Made by a program: the position numbers and the translations under genes. 64,000 nt of DNA from Bradyrhizobium paxllaeri (GTDB lineage Bacteria; Pseudomonadota; Alphaproteobacteria; Rhizobiales; Xanthobacteraceae): the NCBI RefSeq assembly GCF_001693515.2, contig NZ_CP042968.1:5146001-5210000 (forward strand), given 5' to 3'. Below are positions 28,564 through 37,084 of this stretch, one piece after another (position 1 is the stretch's first letter; each line of letters opens with the position of its first letter). Below the pieces are notes generated by a model, which saw only the letters and a program-made list of their open reading frames with translations, had not been told where the DNA came from and searched no databases.

Positions 28564-29508
28564 ATGCGCTTCAAAGGACTTGATCTAAATCTTCTCGTCG
28601 CGCTCGATGCTCTGATGACCGAGCGCAACCTCACCGCGGCGGCACGCAGCATCAATCTGAGCCAGCCGGCCATGAGTGCGGCCGTAGCCCGGCTACGCGA
28701 CTATTTCCGCGATGAACTATTTACGATGAGGGGCCGGGAGCTTGTCCCAACACCACGAGCCGAACGGCTCGCAGCACCGATTCGCGAGGCTCTGGTCCAC
28801 ATTCAGCTCTCCATTATTTCCCGCGACACGTTCAACCCAGCCAAATCGGACCGCCGCTTCAGGATCCTGCTTTCCGATTTCATGACAGTTGTTTTTTTTC
28901 GAAGAATACTGGACCGTGTCGCGCAGGAAGCTCCCGCCGTCCGGTTCGAATTTCTGCCCTTTATCGATGAGCCCGATGAGCTTCTGCGCCGCGGCGAGGT
29001 CGACTTTCTTGTCTTACCGGAATTGTTCATGTCGAGCGCGCATCCTAAAGCCACACTGTTCGAGGAGACACTCGTGTGCGTAGGCTGCCGCACTAACAAG
29101 CAGCTGTCACGGCAGCTTACATTCGACAAATACATATCAATGGGACACGTTGCAGCGAAGTTCGGACAGACGCTTAGGCCCAATATTGAGGAATGGTTTT
29201 TGCTTGAGCACGGTCTTAAGAGACGTATCGAGGTCGCTGTGCAGGGCTTTACGATGATCCCTCCCATGCTATCGGGGACTGAGCGTATAGCGACGATGCC
29301 CTCAAGGTTGGCCCAGCATTTCGCGAAGACGATGCCCCTGCGGATCGTCGAAACTCCTCTCCCACTTCCCGCATTCACCGAGGCTATCCAGTGGCCCGCT
29401 CTCCACAATACTGATCCGGCAAGCATTTGGATGCGGCGGATAATGTTGCAGGAGGCGGCCCGCATGGCTTCTCCGCGTGAGCCCCCCCGAAATCGCAGGC
29501 GCTGCTAG
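28564..29508 (+). CDS. nodD1: LysR-type regulator NodD1
   Basis: 314 residues. LysR family activator of nod genes with plant flavonoids. N-terminal winged helix [20 protein letters not shown] with [20 protein letters not shown] as recognition helix; inducer domain follows from ~90. Transcribed divergently from the nod operon across the shared nod box. Roughly 80% alike to NodD2 by eye, with a different C-terminal tail. No strong ribosome binding site is visible. Confidence 0.95.
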   Translation: MRFKGLDLNLLVALDALMTERNLTAAARSINLSQPAMSAAVARLRDYFRDELFTMRGRELVPTPRAERLAAPIREALVHIQLSIISRDTFNPAKSDRRFRILLSDFMTVVFFRRILDRVAQEAPAVRFEFLPFIDEPDELLRRGEVDFLVLPELFMSSAHPKATLFEETLVCVGCRTNKQLSRQLTFDKYISMGHVAAKFGQTLRPNIEEWFLLEHGLKRRIEVAVQGFTMIPPMLSGTERIATMPSRLAQHFAKTMPLRIVETPLPLPAFTEAIQWPALHNTDPASIWMRRIMLQEAARMASPREPPRNRRRC

Positions 29509-29929
29509 GTTTTGCTCGAGGTCTCTTAACACCTGGTCTCGGCCATCCAGATGCTTCAAGATCACCTGCTCGCTCGGGCCGCTCTCATTATGCTGCAATG
29601 TCTCGGAAGCCCGCACTGCAAGAGGTACGTACGCCACTTCTGCATGCAGAAGAACCCCTGCAATTCGCTGACAGCCGCAGCGCGCGCCCGAATTGGCGCG
29701 CTTGAGTTGCCGCTTGATCAAGTAGCGCTTTAATCTTGTTTTTTGCGCCCGCCACCTGCCAGCCCCCCCCCCGCAAGATGTTCTTGGAAGTAGGAAAGGA
29801 GTGCAGCGGAGGGATTTTACGCGATTGTTGCGGGCTGCATTTGGCACCTGTGCTCGCGACGTAGTTCAGATATTGCGCCAGACGCATTTTGTCGAATGAA
29901 ATGATGTTCAGCTACATCACTGAAATTGC

Positions 29930-29960
29930 TTGAGTCGCACACTGCGTCAGGTTGTAGGCT
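29930..29960 (+). promoter_or_regulatory. MerR-type promoter, copy 1 (19-bp spacer)
   Basis: -35 TTGAGT (29930-29935), 19 bases ending GCGTCAGGTTG, -10 TAGGCT (29955-29960). The long spacer with a partial dyad is typical of promoters twisted open by MerR-family activators. It shares CGTCAGGTTGTAGGCT exactly with the nolA promoter copy and stands before a nolA remnant. Confidence 0.65.
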
Positions 29961-29964
29961 CACA

Positions 29965-30010
29965 AACGACGAGCAAAGCTATGCCACGCGAGCGTCGATA
30001 GCGCATCTGC
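29965..30010 (+). pseudogene. Decayed 5' end of a nolA duplicate
   Basis: GAGCAAAGCTATGCCACGCG and the following GAGCGTCGATAGCGCAT align with the start of nolA at 32214 (ACAAAAGCTACACCACGAAG, then GGCGTCGATGGCGCAT). The nolA start codon has become ACG and similarity fades after ~50 bases. Together with the promoter upstream it shows a partial duplication of the nolA control region ahead of nodD2. Confidence 0.65.
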
Positions 30011-30307
30011 GGCACTATTGGCGTAATGGTGGGCAAAGCGCCCTACTCTCAGCGGTTCATAGTGATCGATGTAGCGCTGGGAGCGATTTCTGAGCGCACC
30101 AAAGGCCCTACTTCAAGCCGCGGGTGACTTCCTCGCCCGCTCGATTCTCCGTTGCGCAACCAACATGCTTGCGTCGAGTACGAGAGCCTTCTGTGCGATC
30201 GGCGCGGTGACCCGGAAAGAGCCTAGCTCGGGGGCGACTGGGACCTTCATCGAAGGAACCATTGTTGCTCAATGTTTACAACGCAAAGGCTTTCAACGGG
30301 AGACGGT

Positions 30308-31261
30308 ATGCGTTTTAAGGGCCTTGATCTAAATCTTCTTGTTGCGCTCGATGCTCTGATGACCGAGCGTAACCTCACCGCGGCGGCACGCGGCATCAAG
30401 CTGAGCCAGCCGGCCATGAGCGCCGCCGTCGCCCGACTACGCGCCTATTTCCGCGATGACCTATTTACGATGAGAGGCCGGGAACTTGTTCCAACAGCGC
30501 GCGCCGAAGGGCTCGCCGCCCCTATTCGCGAGGCTCTGCTGCACATCCAGCTCTCCATCATTTCCCAGGATGTGTTCAACCCTTCCAAATCGGATCGCCG
30601 CTTCCGGATCCTCCTGTCTGACTTCATGACAATCGTATTTTTTCGAAAGGTCGTGGACCGTGTCGCACGGGAAGCTCCCGCCGTCAGTTTCGAATTGCTG
30701 CCACTCGCCGATGCGACCGACGAGCTTCTCCGGCGCGGTGAAGTCGATTTTCTTATCTTGCCGGAATTGTTCATGTCGAACGCTCACCCTAAAGCGACAT
30801 TGTTCAAGGACAGACTCGTATGCGTCGGATGCCGCACGAACAAGCAGCTACCACCGCAGCTTACATTCGAGGGATACATGTCCATGGGACACGTGGCGGT
30901 TAAGTTCGGGCTTACGCGGAAGCCCTCCATCGAGGAATGGTTTTTACTCGAGCACGGTCTCAATAGACGCATCGAGGTCGTCGTGCAGAGCTTTGGCATG
31001 ATCCCACCTGTACTATTGGACACTGGCCGCATAGGTATGATGCCCTCAAGGCTGGTTAAGCACTTCGAAAACACGATGCCCCTGCAGACCATCGAACTTT
31101 CGCGATCACTTCCCGCATTTACCGAGGCTGTCCAATGGCCCACTTTTCATAATAGTGATCCGGCAAGCATCTGGTTGCGAGAGATACTGTTGGAAGAGGC
31201 GTCCCGGATGAGTCCTTTGCCGGACATCACGAAGGATCCAGATGCCCATAAATTCACCTAA
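30308..31261 (+). CDS. nodD2: LysR-type regulator NodD2
   Basis: 317 residues from the ATG at 30308, which has GGGAGA upstream and aligns with the NodD1 start; a frame from 30272 adds 12 residues and is rejected. Same LysR helix-turn-helix as NodD1 ([20 protein letters not shown]) and a closely similar inducer domain. In Bradyrhizobium NodD2 acts mainly as a repressor of nod genes and is itself raised by NolA, so the MerR-type promoter upstream is of interest. Confidence 0.94.
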   Translation: MRFKGLDLNLLVALDALMTERNLTAAARGIKLSQPAMSAAVARLRAYFRDDLFTMRGRELVPTARAEGLAAPIREALLHIQLSIISQDVFNPSKSDRRFRILLSDFMTIVFFRKVVDRVAREAPAVSFELLPLADATDELLRRGEVDFLILPELFMSNAHPKATLFKDRLVCVGCRTNKQLPPQLTFEGYMSMGHVAVKFGLTRKPSIEEWFLLEHGLNRRIEVVVQSFGMIPPVLLDTGRIGMMPSRLVKHFENTMPLQTIELSRSLPAFTEAVQWPTFHNSDPASIWLREILLEEASRMSPLPDITKDPDAHKFT

Positions 31262-31855
31262 CGCGCCTCCTCTTCCTCGTAATACGCTTACCCTTGGATC
31301 CCTAATGCGAACCGATTCCCATCCATCGTAAGCGCGGTTTCGCAAAGCGTGCTACGTGTCTTGTATCTAATGCGCTCAGCGCACTGGTCATTTGGTATTC
31401 CAGCGAAGCCGAACGAGCACGTCATGACTTACCGCTTTGCTCCAAGTCTCATTTACGGTGGCCGGATCCGTTGCGACGGGGATCAAACAGCGGCCACCTA
31501 CCTTGCGGTAGATATTGAGGCAGCAGAAAACTCCGGGATTATTGTTGTTGGATCAGCACTAGCTGCCGACCAAATGCTCGGTATTGCGCCTGCGCAATCT
31601 TGCAGCCATGAGTCAGAATAGCGGCGCATGATGCGCGATTCCTTTTCTTCGTCCCCCCAATCCGGCTGCAGATAGCTGCGGTGCTCGCCAATTGTTCCGA
31701 GAAAAGTTAGTGAATATCGCCTGCACGACCTATGTTGCGCGACAGCATCACTTCAACGTATACCGCATCTTCGTCGCTGCACGACCGGGGTCTGTCTTTT
31801 TTTGGCCAAACGTCTTAGCCACGTGCGGCCGCCTTAGCGTTAACCACGGAGCCGA
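31262..31855. other. Spacer after nodD2
   Basis: About 590 bases. A 90-codon frame at 31349-31621 and others have no good start signal or family match. I see no supported gene. Confidence 0.4.
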
Positions 31856-32068
31856 ATGTTGCAGCAATACAGTGGTGTCTACGATCCGGAAGACCTCTCG
31901 GTCTTGGGAAGGATTTTTGATGAAGCAGTCGCGGCTTTACCGGCCTCTATGCGAACACCTGAAAATCGAACGGCAATCGCCACGCTTGTTCTACAACGTG
32001 CAGCAGCCGGTGAGGCCAACTTAGCATCCCTGATGAACTTGATGGGCGCCATTACTGCTGCTGCTTGA
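31856..32068 (+). CDS. Small hypothetical protein, 70 residues
   Basis: The ATG has a GGAG site four bases upstream (CCACGGAGCCGA). The sequence is acidic, helical and free of frame problems (DPEDLSVLGRIFDEAVAALP, then RTPENRTAIATLVLQRAAAG), resembling small proteins of unknown function that I associate with rhizobial genomes. No membrane or signal segment. It precedes nolA by 145 bp on the same strand. Confidence 0.65.
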   Translation: MLQQYSGVYDPEDLSVLGRIFDEAVAALPASMRTPENRTAIATLVLQRAAAGEANLASLMNLMGAITAAA

Positions 32069-32167
32069 TCAGGCGACTCTCTGACCGCAGCAACGTTGCT
32101 GGCGACAGAAGAGCCGCTTCGCTTGCGCCTGACACGAAGCAGGTTTCAGGTAGACCATTGAAATAGC

Positions 32168-32198
32168 TTGAATCTCACGCGACGTCAGGTTGTAGGCT
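32168..32198 (+). promoter_or_regulatory. MerR-type promoter of nolA, copy 2 (19-bp spacer)
   Basis: -35 TTGAAT (32168-32173), 19-base spacer CTCACGCGACGTCAGGTTG with dyad CTCACG-CGA-CGTCAG (one mismatch), -10 TAGGCT (32193-32198). The predicted start of transcription is only about 9 bases before the nolA ATG. This suggests NolA, itself MerR-like, controls its own promoter. Confidence 0.75.
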
Positions 32199-32213
32199 TG
32201 AAATTAGAGAACC

Positions 32214-32921
32214 ATGACAAAAGCTACACCACGAAGGCGTCGATGGCGCATTGGCGAGCTTGCAGAGGCTACCGGAGTAACGGTACGCACGCTGCATCAC
32301 TATGAGCACACGGGTTTACTAAGTGCGTCGGAACGCACCGACGGCGGTCACCGCATGTACGACCGCGAAGGCCTCAAACGGGTACATCAAATCCGAGCGC
32401 TACGTGAGCTTGGCTTCTCGCTTTACGAGATCCGTAGAGCGATTGAGGGTAGAACGTCACTTACTGACCTATTGCGCAAGCATTTGGAGAGAATTGAACT
32501 TCAAGTCGCGCGTGCAACCCTGTTGCGAGATCGTTTGCGCAACATGACGACGGATAGTGAATTGCAAGTCAGTGTAGATGAGCTACCTGCCACTTTAGAT
32601 GCAATGTCGCGGGTCGAGGAAGAACGCCCTCAGCCGCTCCAATGCACATGCGTCATAGACCCAGATCGAGAGGAGCGGTGGCAGAAAATCCGCGACGAGC
32701 TGCGCGATTGTGTGGATCGGGGCGAGCATCCCTGCAGCGAACGGGCAAATGCTGTGGCGCTTAGAGCGCGCTTGCTGCTCACAGAAATTGCAGGAGCTGA
32801 TTCGACCGTTTCAACGATACTGAAAGTTCTTGCGCGGTTGAGCGCGCCACGCAGCATGGCTGGCTGGGATCCCTGCCTAATGCAATATCTCGACCGCGCA
32901 CTTGCCGCCTTGAACGGATGA
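32214..32921 (+). CDS. nolA: MerR-family nodulation regulator NolA
   Basis: 235 residues, close to the 237 I recall for B. japonicum NolA, the genotype-specific nodulation regulator. The N-terminal 70 residues are a MerR helix-turn-helix: RIGELAEATGVTVRTLHHYE, then GLLSASERTDGGHRMYD. A coiled coil follows, and a C-terminal domain with three Cys (CTC, PC) may bind an effector. NolA is known to be made in three forms from alternative start codons; internal Met codons exist here too. A MerR-type promoter stands directly upstream. Confidence 0.94.
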   Translation: MTKATPRRRRWRIGELAEATGVTVRTLHHYEHTGLLSASERTDGGHRMYDREGLKRVHQIRALRELGFSLYEIRRAIEGRTSLTDLLRKHLERIELQVARATLLRDRLRNMTTDSELQVSVDELPATLDAMSRVEEERPQPLQCTCVIDPDREERWQKIRDELRDCVDRGEHPCSERANAVALRARLLLTEIAGADSTVSTILKVLARLSAPRSMAGWDPCLMQYLDRALAALNG

Positions 32922-33133
32922 ACTGCGCTGAACCTGCCGCGCATAATGCGTGCGCTCCTGCTGTGTTCTCCCTCTATGAGAATGAATTGAGCTTTTTAGC
33001 GCCAGGGAGGCGACGGTTGTGGTTTGCGTCAGATGGTTGAGGACTCCTGTCGCTCTTCTCTACGTTTTGCAGCGATGCTCCCTTGTCGAGACGTGACTTT
33101 GACAAATTTATCGAGACGAGCCCCCGAAGGGGC

Positions 33134-33164
33134 TTGAATCTTACGTGGCGTCAAATTGTAGGAT
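33134..33164 (+). promoter_or_regulatory. MerR-type promoter, copy 3 (19-bp spacer)
   Basis: -35 TTGAAT (33134-33139), 19-base spacer CTTACGTGGCGTCAAATTG, -10 TAGGAT (33159-33164). It matches the nolA promoter in 25 of 31 positions, including both hexamers but one base. It points at the 38-codon frame starting 33208. Confidence 0.65.
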
Positions 33165-33207
33165 CTCAATACCACCTAGGGACAACTCCGCCTAGGCGGG
33201 AGGACGC

Positions 33208-33324
33208 ATGGACCTGCAGTCCGTTCAGAGTTTCTGGGCAATAGCTCCGGCATTCTCGACGCACTGGATGATCATCGTGGCCTTGCAAGTGCTTGATCGG
33301 CGCGAGCCGTTCCCGTCCGGGTGA
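33208..33324 (+). CDS. 38-residue hydrophobic microprotein, possible NolA target
   Basis: ATG preceded by GGGAGGACGC, a near-perfect ribosome binding site, 37 bases after the predicted start of transcription from MerR-type promoter copy 3. The product begins MDLQSVQSFWAIAPAFSTHW and continues MIIVALQVLDRREPFPSG: a single hydrophobic stretch then a charged tail, as in small inner-membrane proteins. I know of no family. The promoter and ribosome site are what support it. Confidence 0.55.
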   Translation: MDLQSVQSFWAIAPAFSTHWMIIVALQVLDRREPFPSG

Positions 33325-33439
33325 TCGCGGGGTGTACTGGATACTGACGCAGCGTTCGTTACGACTAGTCGGGCTTCGACTCGACATCATGTCGTTGGCT
33401 CATCGGTTGCTGCTCAAAAAGTTAAGTTAAGGATTACGT

Positions 33440-33724
33440 ATGTCTATAGCTGTTAGGCTCACGCGCCACGAGACGGTCAGAAGGCTCGAACACTTCCGCA
33501 AGGAGCGGATTGTCAAGGCGGTCTATGCACTGGATGCGGTGCTGCCGTCGGCATACTTGCAGCTAAAACAGGACGACCAACTAGAGATCAGGGCGGGATG
33601 TATTCACGTCGCCCTTGCCGAACACGCACGGGAGCTCGGTCCGAGTTCGGCATGTGACGTCACAGGCGCCGGTCCTCACAAAGTATGGAATGCAGGCGAC
33701 GAACCCCGAGACTCCACATCGTGA
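33440..33724 (+). CDS. Hypothetical protein, 94 residues
   Basis: The ATG is preceded by TTAAGGATTACGT, a fair ribosome binding site. The first ~65 residues look protein-like (LEHFRKERIVKAVYALDAVL, then CIHVALAEHARELG); the tail is low in structure. It lies after the microprotein and before the periplasmic binding protein. No family recognised. Confidence 0.4.
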   Translation: MSIAVRLTRHETVRRLEHFRKERIVKAVYALDAVLPSAYLQLKQDDQLEIRAGCIHVALAEHARELGPSSACDVTGAGPHKVWNAGDEPRDSTS

Positions 33725-34007
33725 CGCCGCGGCGGGGATGGACATGCGAAGCGTTCGCAGTGTTCGATCGATTGCAGCGTCAGGAGCGCGTCGGACATGT
33801 TGGAATTCCGCTTATCGCCGCGCCTTTCGAAGGCGAACCAATGGTTGTTTCGCTCTGTCACGGCAGCACCGGAGGGTCGGCCGGCCGCGGCATATGCGCT
33901 GCCTTGAGGCACCCAAAGCTGGCGCTATCTCATAACCAAGCGGCACCCTCACATGCGCAGGAACGGCGAGGCTGATAGCAAACTCAAGCGAACATCCGGA
34001 GCTCTAA

Positions 34008-35114
34008 GTGTCACTTTCCCGAATCACTTCAGCTGCAAGTGCAGCAATCCTCTCTTGTGCTTTGGCTTCGACCGCGCCCGCTGCCGACGTCAGTATCGCC
34101 GTGGTCGGTCCGATGACCGGAAGTACTGCTGCGCTTGGCGTACAAATGCGCGATGGTGCTACTGCGGCTATCGATGCGTTAAACGCTTCGGGCCTACTTC
34201 CCGGTATCAAGGTCATATTGAGCGTCGCCGATGACGCGTGCGATCCCAAGCAGGCCGTCGCAGTTGCCAATCGGCTGACGATGGATCAGCCCAAGTTGGT
34301 CGTTGGCCACTTTTGCTCGTCTTCCTCTATCCCCGCTTCCGACGTTTACGCCGAAGCGAACCTTATTCAGATCTCACCTGGCTCAACGAATCCTCAACTA
34401 ACGGAGCGTGGTCTCAAGACGGTGTTTCGGATCTGCGGCCGCGATGATCAACAAGGCCTCGTGGCCGCCGAGTACATCTTGCGACATTATCCGACCAAAC
34501 GAATTGCCGTGCTTGACGACAAGAGTACCGCCGGCAAGGGCATTGCCGATGTCGTTGCGTCACGCCTTCAGGAAGCAGGCGAAAAGGTCATTCGACAAAG
34601 CTATGTGGCCGGTGAAAAGGACTACACGGCCCTGGTCTCAAGAATGAAAAGAGACGGAATCCAGATCGCCTATATCGGCGGCTATTACAACGAGATCGGC
34701 TTGATTGTGCGTCAGGCCGCAGAAGCGGGCGCAGGTCTCACTGTGATGGCGAACGATCCGTTGATGACCAGCGACTTTTCGGCGATCGCCGGCGAAGCAG
34801 CAAACGGCACACTGTTCACCTTTATGCTCGACCCCACCAAGAATGCTCAAGCGGCGGACGCCGTAGCTAGGCTCAAGCCTTCCAACATGTCAGCGGGAGG
34901 CTACACGCTCTACGCCTACGCCGCCGTTCAGGCGTGGGCGGACGCGGTCAAGCGCGCCGGGACCTTCGATGGTCCGCAAGTAGCAGCTGCGCTTCGTTCG
35001 CAGCCAATCCAAACAGTAATCGGGCCGGTCCGGTTCAATACCAAAGGAGACAATGCCGCTCCCGGCTTCGTCGTCTACCGGTGGCATAACAACATTGTCG
35101 AAGCCGTCGAGTAA
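34008..35114 (+). CDS. Branched-chain amino-acid type ABC transporter substrate-binding protein
   Basis: 368 residues from a GTG with GGAG eight bases upstream. Signal peptide of ~26 residues ending APAADV. The mature part is the LivJ/LivK (type I periplasmic binding) fold: VSIAVVGPMTGSTAALGVQM, LVVGHFCSSSSIPASDVYAE (ligand-binding Ser), RICGRDDQQGLVAAEYIL, and KRIAVLDDKSTAGKG. It probably binds branched-chain or other hydrophobic amino acids or a small organic acid in the periplasm. No permease or ATPase genes adjoin it, so it must use subunits encoded elsewhere. Confidence 0.88.
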   Translation: MSLSRITSAASAAILSCALASTAPAADVSIAVVGPMTGSTAALGVQMRDGATAAIDALNASGLLPGIKVILSVADDACDPKQAVAVANRLTMDQPKLVVGHFCSSSSIPASDVYAEANLIQISPGSTNPQLTERGLKTVFRICGRDDQQGLVAAEYILRHYPTKRIAVLDDKSTAGKGIADVVASRLQEAGEKVIRQSYVAGEKDYTALVSRMKRDGIQIAYIGGYYNEIGLIVRQAAEAGAGLTVMANDPLMTSDFSAIAGEAANGTLFTFMLDPTKNAQAADAVARLKPSNMSAGGYTLYAYAAVQAWADAVKRAGTFDGPQVAAALRSQPIQTVIGPVRFNTKGDNAAPGFVVYRWHNNIVEAVE

Positions 35115-35160
35115 AACTCATCGTTGCGACCGCACACGGGCCTAGGCATTCAGCGAAGTA

Positions 35161-35454
35161 ATGGAAATGATGAAACGTAATTCCGGATATGACGTGTTAC
35201 TCGGGTCGGTCCTCGCGCTCGCGGTACTCGCGTCGTTTTTCGCGCTCGCGGTACTGATCGTGCAGCTAGCCAATGATGCCGACGCACCCGCGGATGAGTT
35301 TATGCCCAGTGGAACAGCTCGGCCGATGTCGCTGCGTAACCTCTGTTTAGCTCTTTGCCGCACTTCCAGTGTGCGATTTGAGGACGAATCGTTAAGGACC
35401 AATACTTGGTACCTGGACCAACGCAGAGTGACATTGCGGCCAACGCAAAAATGA
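35161..35454 (+). CDS. Small hypothetical membrane protein, 97 residues
   Basis: One strong membrane helix at residues ~12-37 (VLLGSVLALAVLASFFALAV), then Asp/Pro-rich turn and a basic tail. The ATG has only weak ribosome signals. The second half may be out of frame with an original gene. No family recognised. Confidence 0.4.
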   Translation: MEMMKRNSGYDVLLGSVLALAVLASFFALAVLIVQLANDADAPADEFMPSGTARPMSLRNLCLALCRTSSVRFEDESLRTNTWYLDQRRVTLRPTQK

Positions 35455-35721
35455 CAGCAATGCCACTCCGTGATCGAGGCGACTGATTGCTGCACGACAC
35501 TTGATCCGCTCGACGATTATTCTCTCGGGTGGCGTGGAGCGACAGGTTCATCCCAGCTTCGAACAAATTGGGCATTCCGAGCTGCCCGTAGGGAAACTTT
35601 GGTGGCGGCCGTCCTCGCTGTCCCCACAAACACTCGAACTCTGTCTCCGGCCATCTACGGGACTGACCGACCGGCATGCTGACAACTGCAAGCGCGCTCG
35701 GCGGTTCAACGGGAGAAACCT

Positions 35722-36831
35722 ATGTCCGATACCAAATTGCAAAATGTGCTCTCTTCTCTTTCGCAGGCAGCGAGACAGTTAGATGCTCTGCCGTCCGGCC
35801 GGCCTGCGCCGGCCGCTAATTACGTCAAACTAAACACGAATGAGAACCCATTTCCGTTGCCAACAATCGTATGGCAAAGTGCAATTGCGGCGCTTGAGCG
35901 GCAGTATCTGTACCCAGAAGATGACAACATTAGCCTGAGGGAAGCAGCGGCTAACACCTACGGCGTCGCCATCGATCATGTGATTGCCGGCAATGGATCA
36001 TCTGAGCTCCTCGGGCTCATCTACAGAGCATTTCTTGCCCCCGGCGACAGCGTCGCAATGCTGTCTCCGGGTTTTTCATTCAATCGCAAACTTGCTATGT
36101 TGCAGGGTGCTCAACTGCTTGAAATCAGATGTAGCGAACCTCAGTCGTTGCCGATAGAGCAATTGCTCTTTGGACCAGCAAAAGATGCCAAGTTCATTCT
36201 GTTGGCTAATCCGAACAACCCGACAGGAACGTTCATCCCTATCGCCGATATCGAACGCCTCCTGGCGCAATCGGACCGCCTCGTCGTGTTGGACGAAGCA
36301 TATGTCGATTTTGCGCCTGATAATGGCCTGCGGCTCCTCAGCCATTATCCGAATCTTCTGCTCTTAAGAACACTTTCGAAAAGCTATGCCGCCGCTGGCG
36401 TTCGAGTCGGCTTCGGATTCGGCCACCCGCAGCTTATTGGACGGCTTCGTAACATCCAGAACGTCTTCAACATGAATGTAATTGGGCACGCGGTCGGCAT
36501 CAGCATTCTTGCGCATCGCGCCGTCTATGAAGAGAACCATATGCACATCAGGCATGAACGACAGCGGGTTGCGACCGCACTGTCGCAACTTGGATTCTCT
36601 CTAACGCCCTCCCACGCAAACTTCTTGTTAGCGCGTGTGCCTGCGGGACACGACGGTAGATGGTGGCAGGCCGCTTTGGAAAGGCAAAGAATACTAGTTG
36701 CCTTCCTTTCCGATGACGGTCTTGAAAATTGCATCCGCGTGAGCATCGGGACAAAAGCGCAAATGGATGCGTTTCTGGGAGCCGTCACAGACATTTCTGA
36801 CAGCTTAAAGCAAGGAAGATCGGCCAGGTGA
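35722..36831 (+). CDS. HisC-like class I/II aminotransferase
   Basis: 369 residues; ATG with GGGAGA upstream. PLP enzyme of the histidinol-phosphate aminotransferase group: KLNTNENPFPLP at the N-terminus, GNGSSELLGLI, LLANPNNPTGTF, VLDEAYVDFA with the PLP Asp, and RTLSKSYAAAGVRVGF with the Schiff-base Lys (about 221), then the Arg of CIRVSIGTKAQM. It could serve histidine or aromatic amino-acid metabolism, or a symbiosis-specific product. No other his genes are nearby, so a specialised role is likely. The luciferase-like enzyme downstream may share a pathway. Confidence 0.85.
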   Translation: MSDTKLQNVLSSLSQAARQLDALPSGRPAPAANYVKLNTNENPFPLPTIVWQSAIAALERQYLYPEDDNISLREAAANTYGVAIDHVIAGNGSSELLGLIYRAFLAPGDSVAMLSPGFSFNRKLAMLQGAQLLEIRCSEPQSLPIEQLLFGPAKDAKFILLANPNNPTGTFIPIADIERLLAQSDRLVVLDEAYVDFAPDNGLRLLSHYPNLLLLRTLSKSYAAAGVRVGFGFGHPQLIGRLRNIQNVFNMNVIGHAVGISILAHRAVYEENHMHIRHERQRVATALSQLGFSLTPSHANFLLARVPAGHDGRWWQAALERQRILVAFLSDDGLENCIRVSIGTKAQMDAFLGAVTDISDSLKQGRSAR

Positions 36832-37084
36832 GCCGCGCTAAGTCTGCTTCTCCGTTACCCAGGCGAACGTATCACGGCGGTAGATAAGAGCGGCTACTGC
36901 CAATGGCGAAGATCTGCTGTGAGTGTGCGCGAACAGTGACAACGGATCTATCCTCCTTGGCATCGGATGCTTAGGCGTCCAAGAGGGACGAACAATCGTC
37001 TCGTGATCAGCGATGAAGACAAAAGCACAGGAGAGCAAAATGTGTGGCCAGAATAGGAGGTGTCGGCGTCTTTGAGCCGCTCAG

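Larger units (their letters stand above)
29509..30307. other. nodD1-nodD2 spacer
   Basis: About 800 bases. It holds a MerR-type promoter copy and a decayed nolA 5' end, both listed separately, and a C9 run near 29763. Open frames of 60-180 codons on both strands lack support. Confidence 0.5.

Noticed and set aside
31349..31621. 90-codon frame between nodD2 and the 70-residue gene
   Set aside because: No ribosome site and no family resemblance; codon pattern not convincing.
36900..37000. TGT-ACA pairs as NifA sites before the luciferase-like gene
   Set aside because: Spacing is 12, not 10 bases, and no correctly spaced -24/-12 promoter follows.
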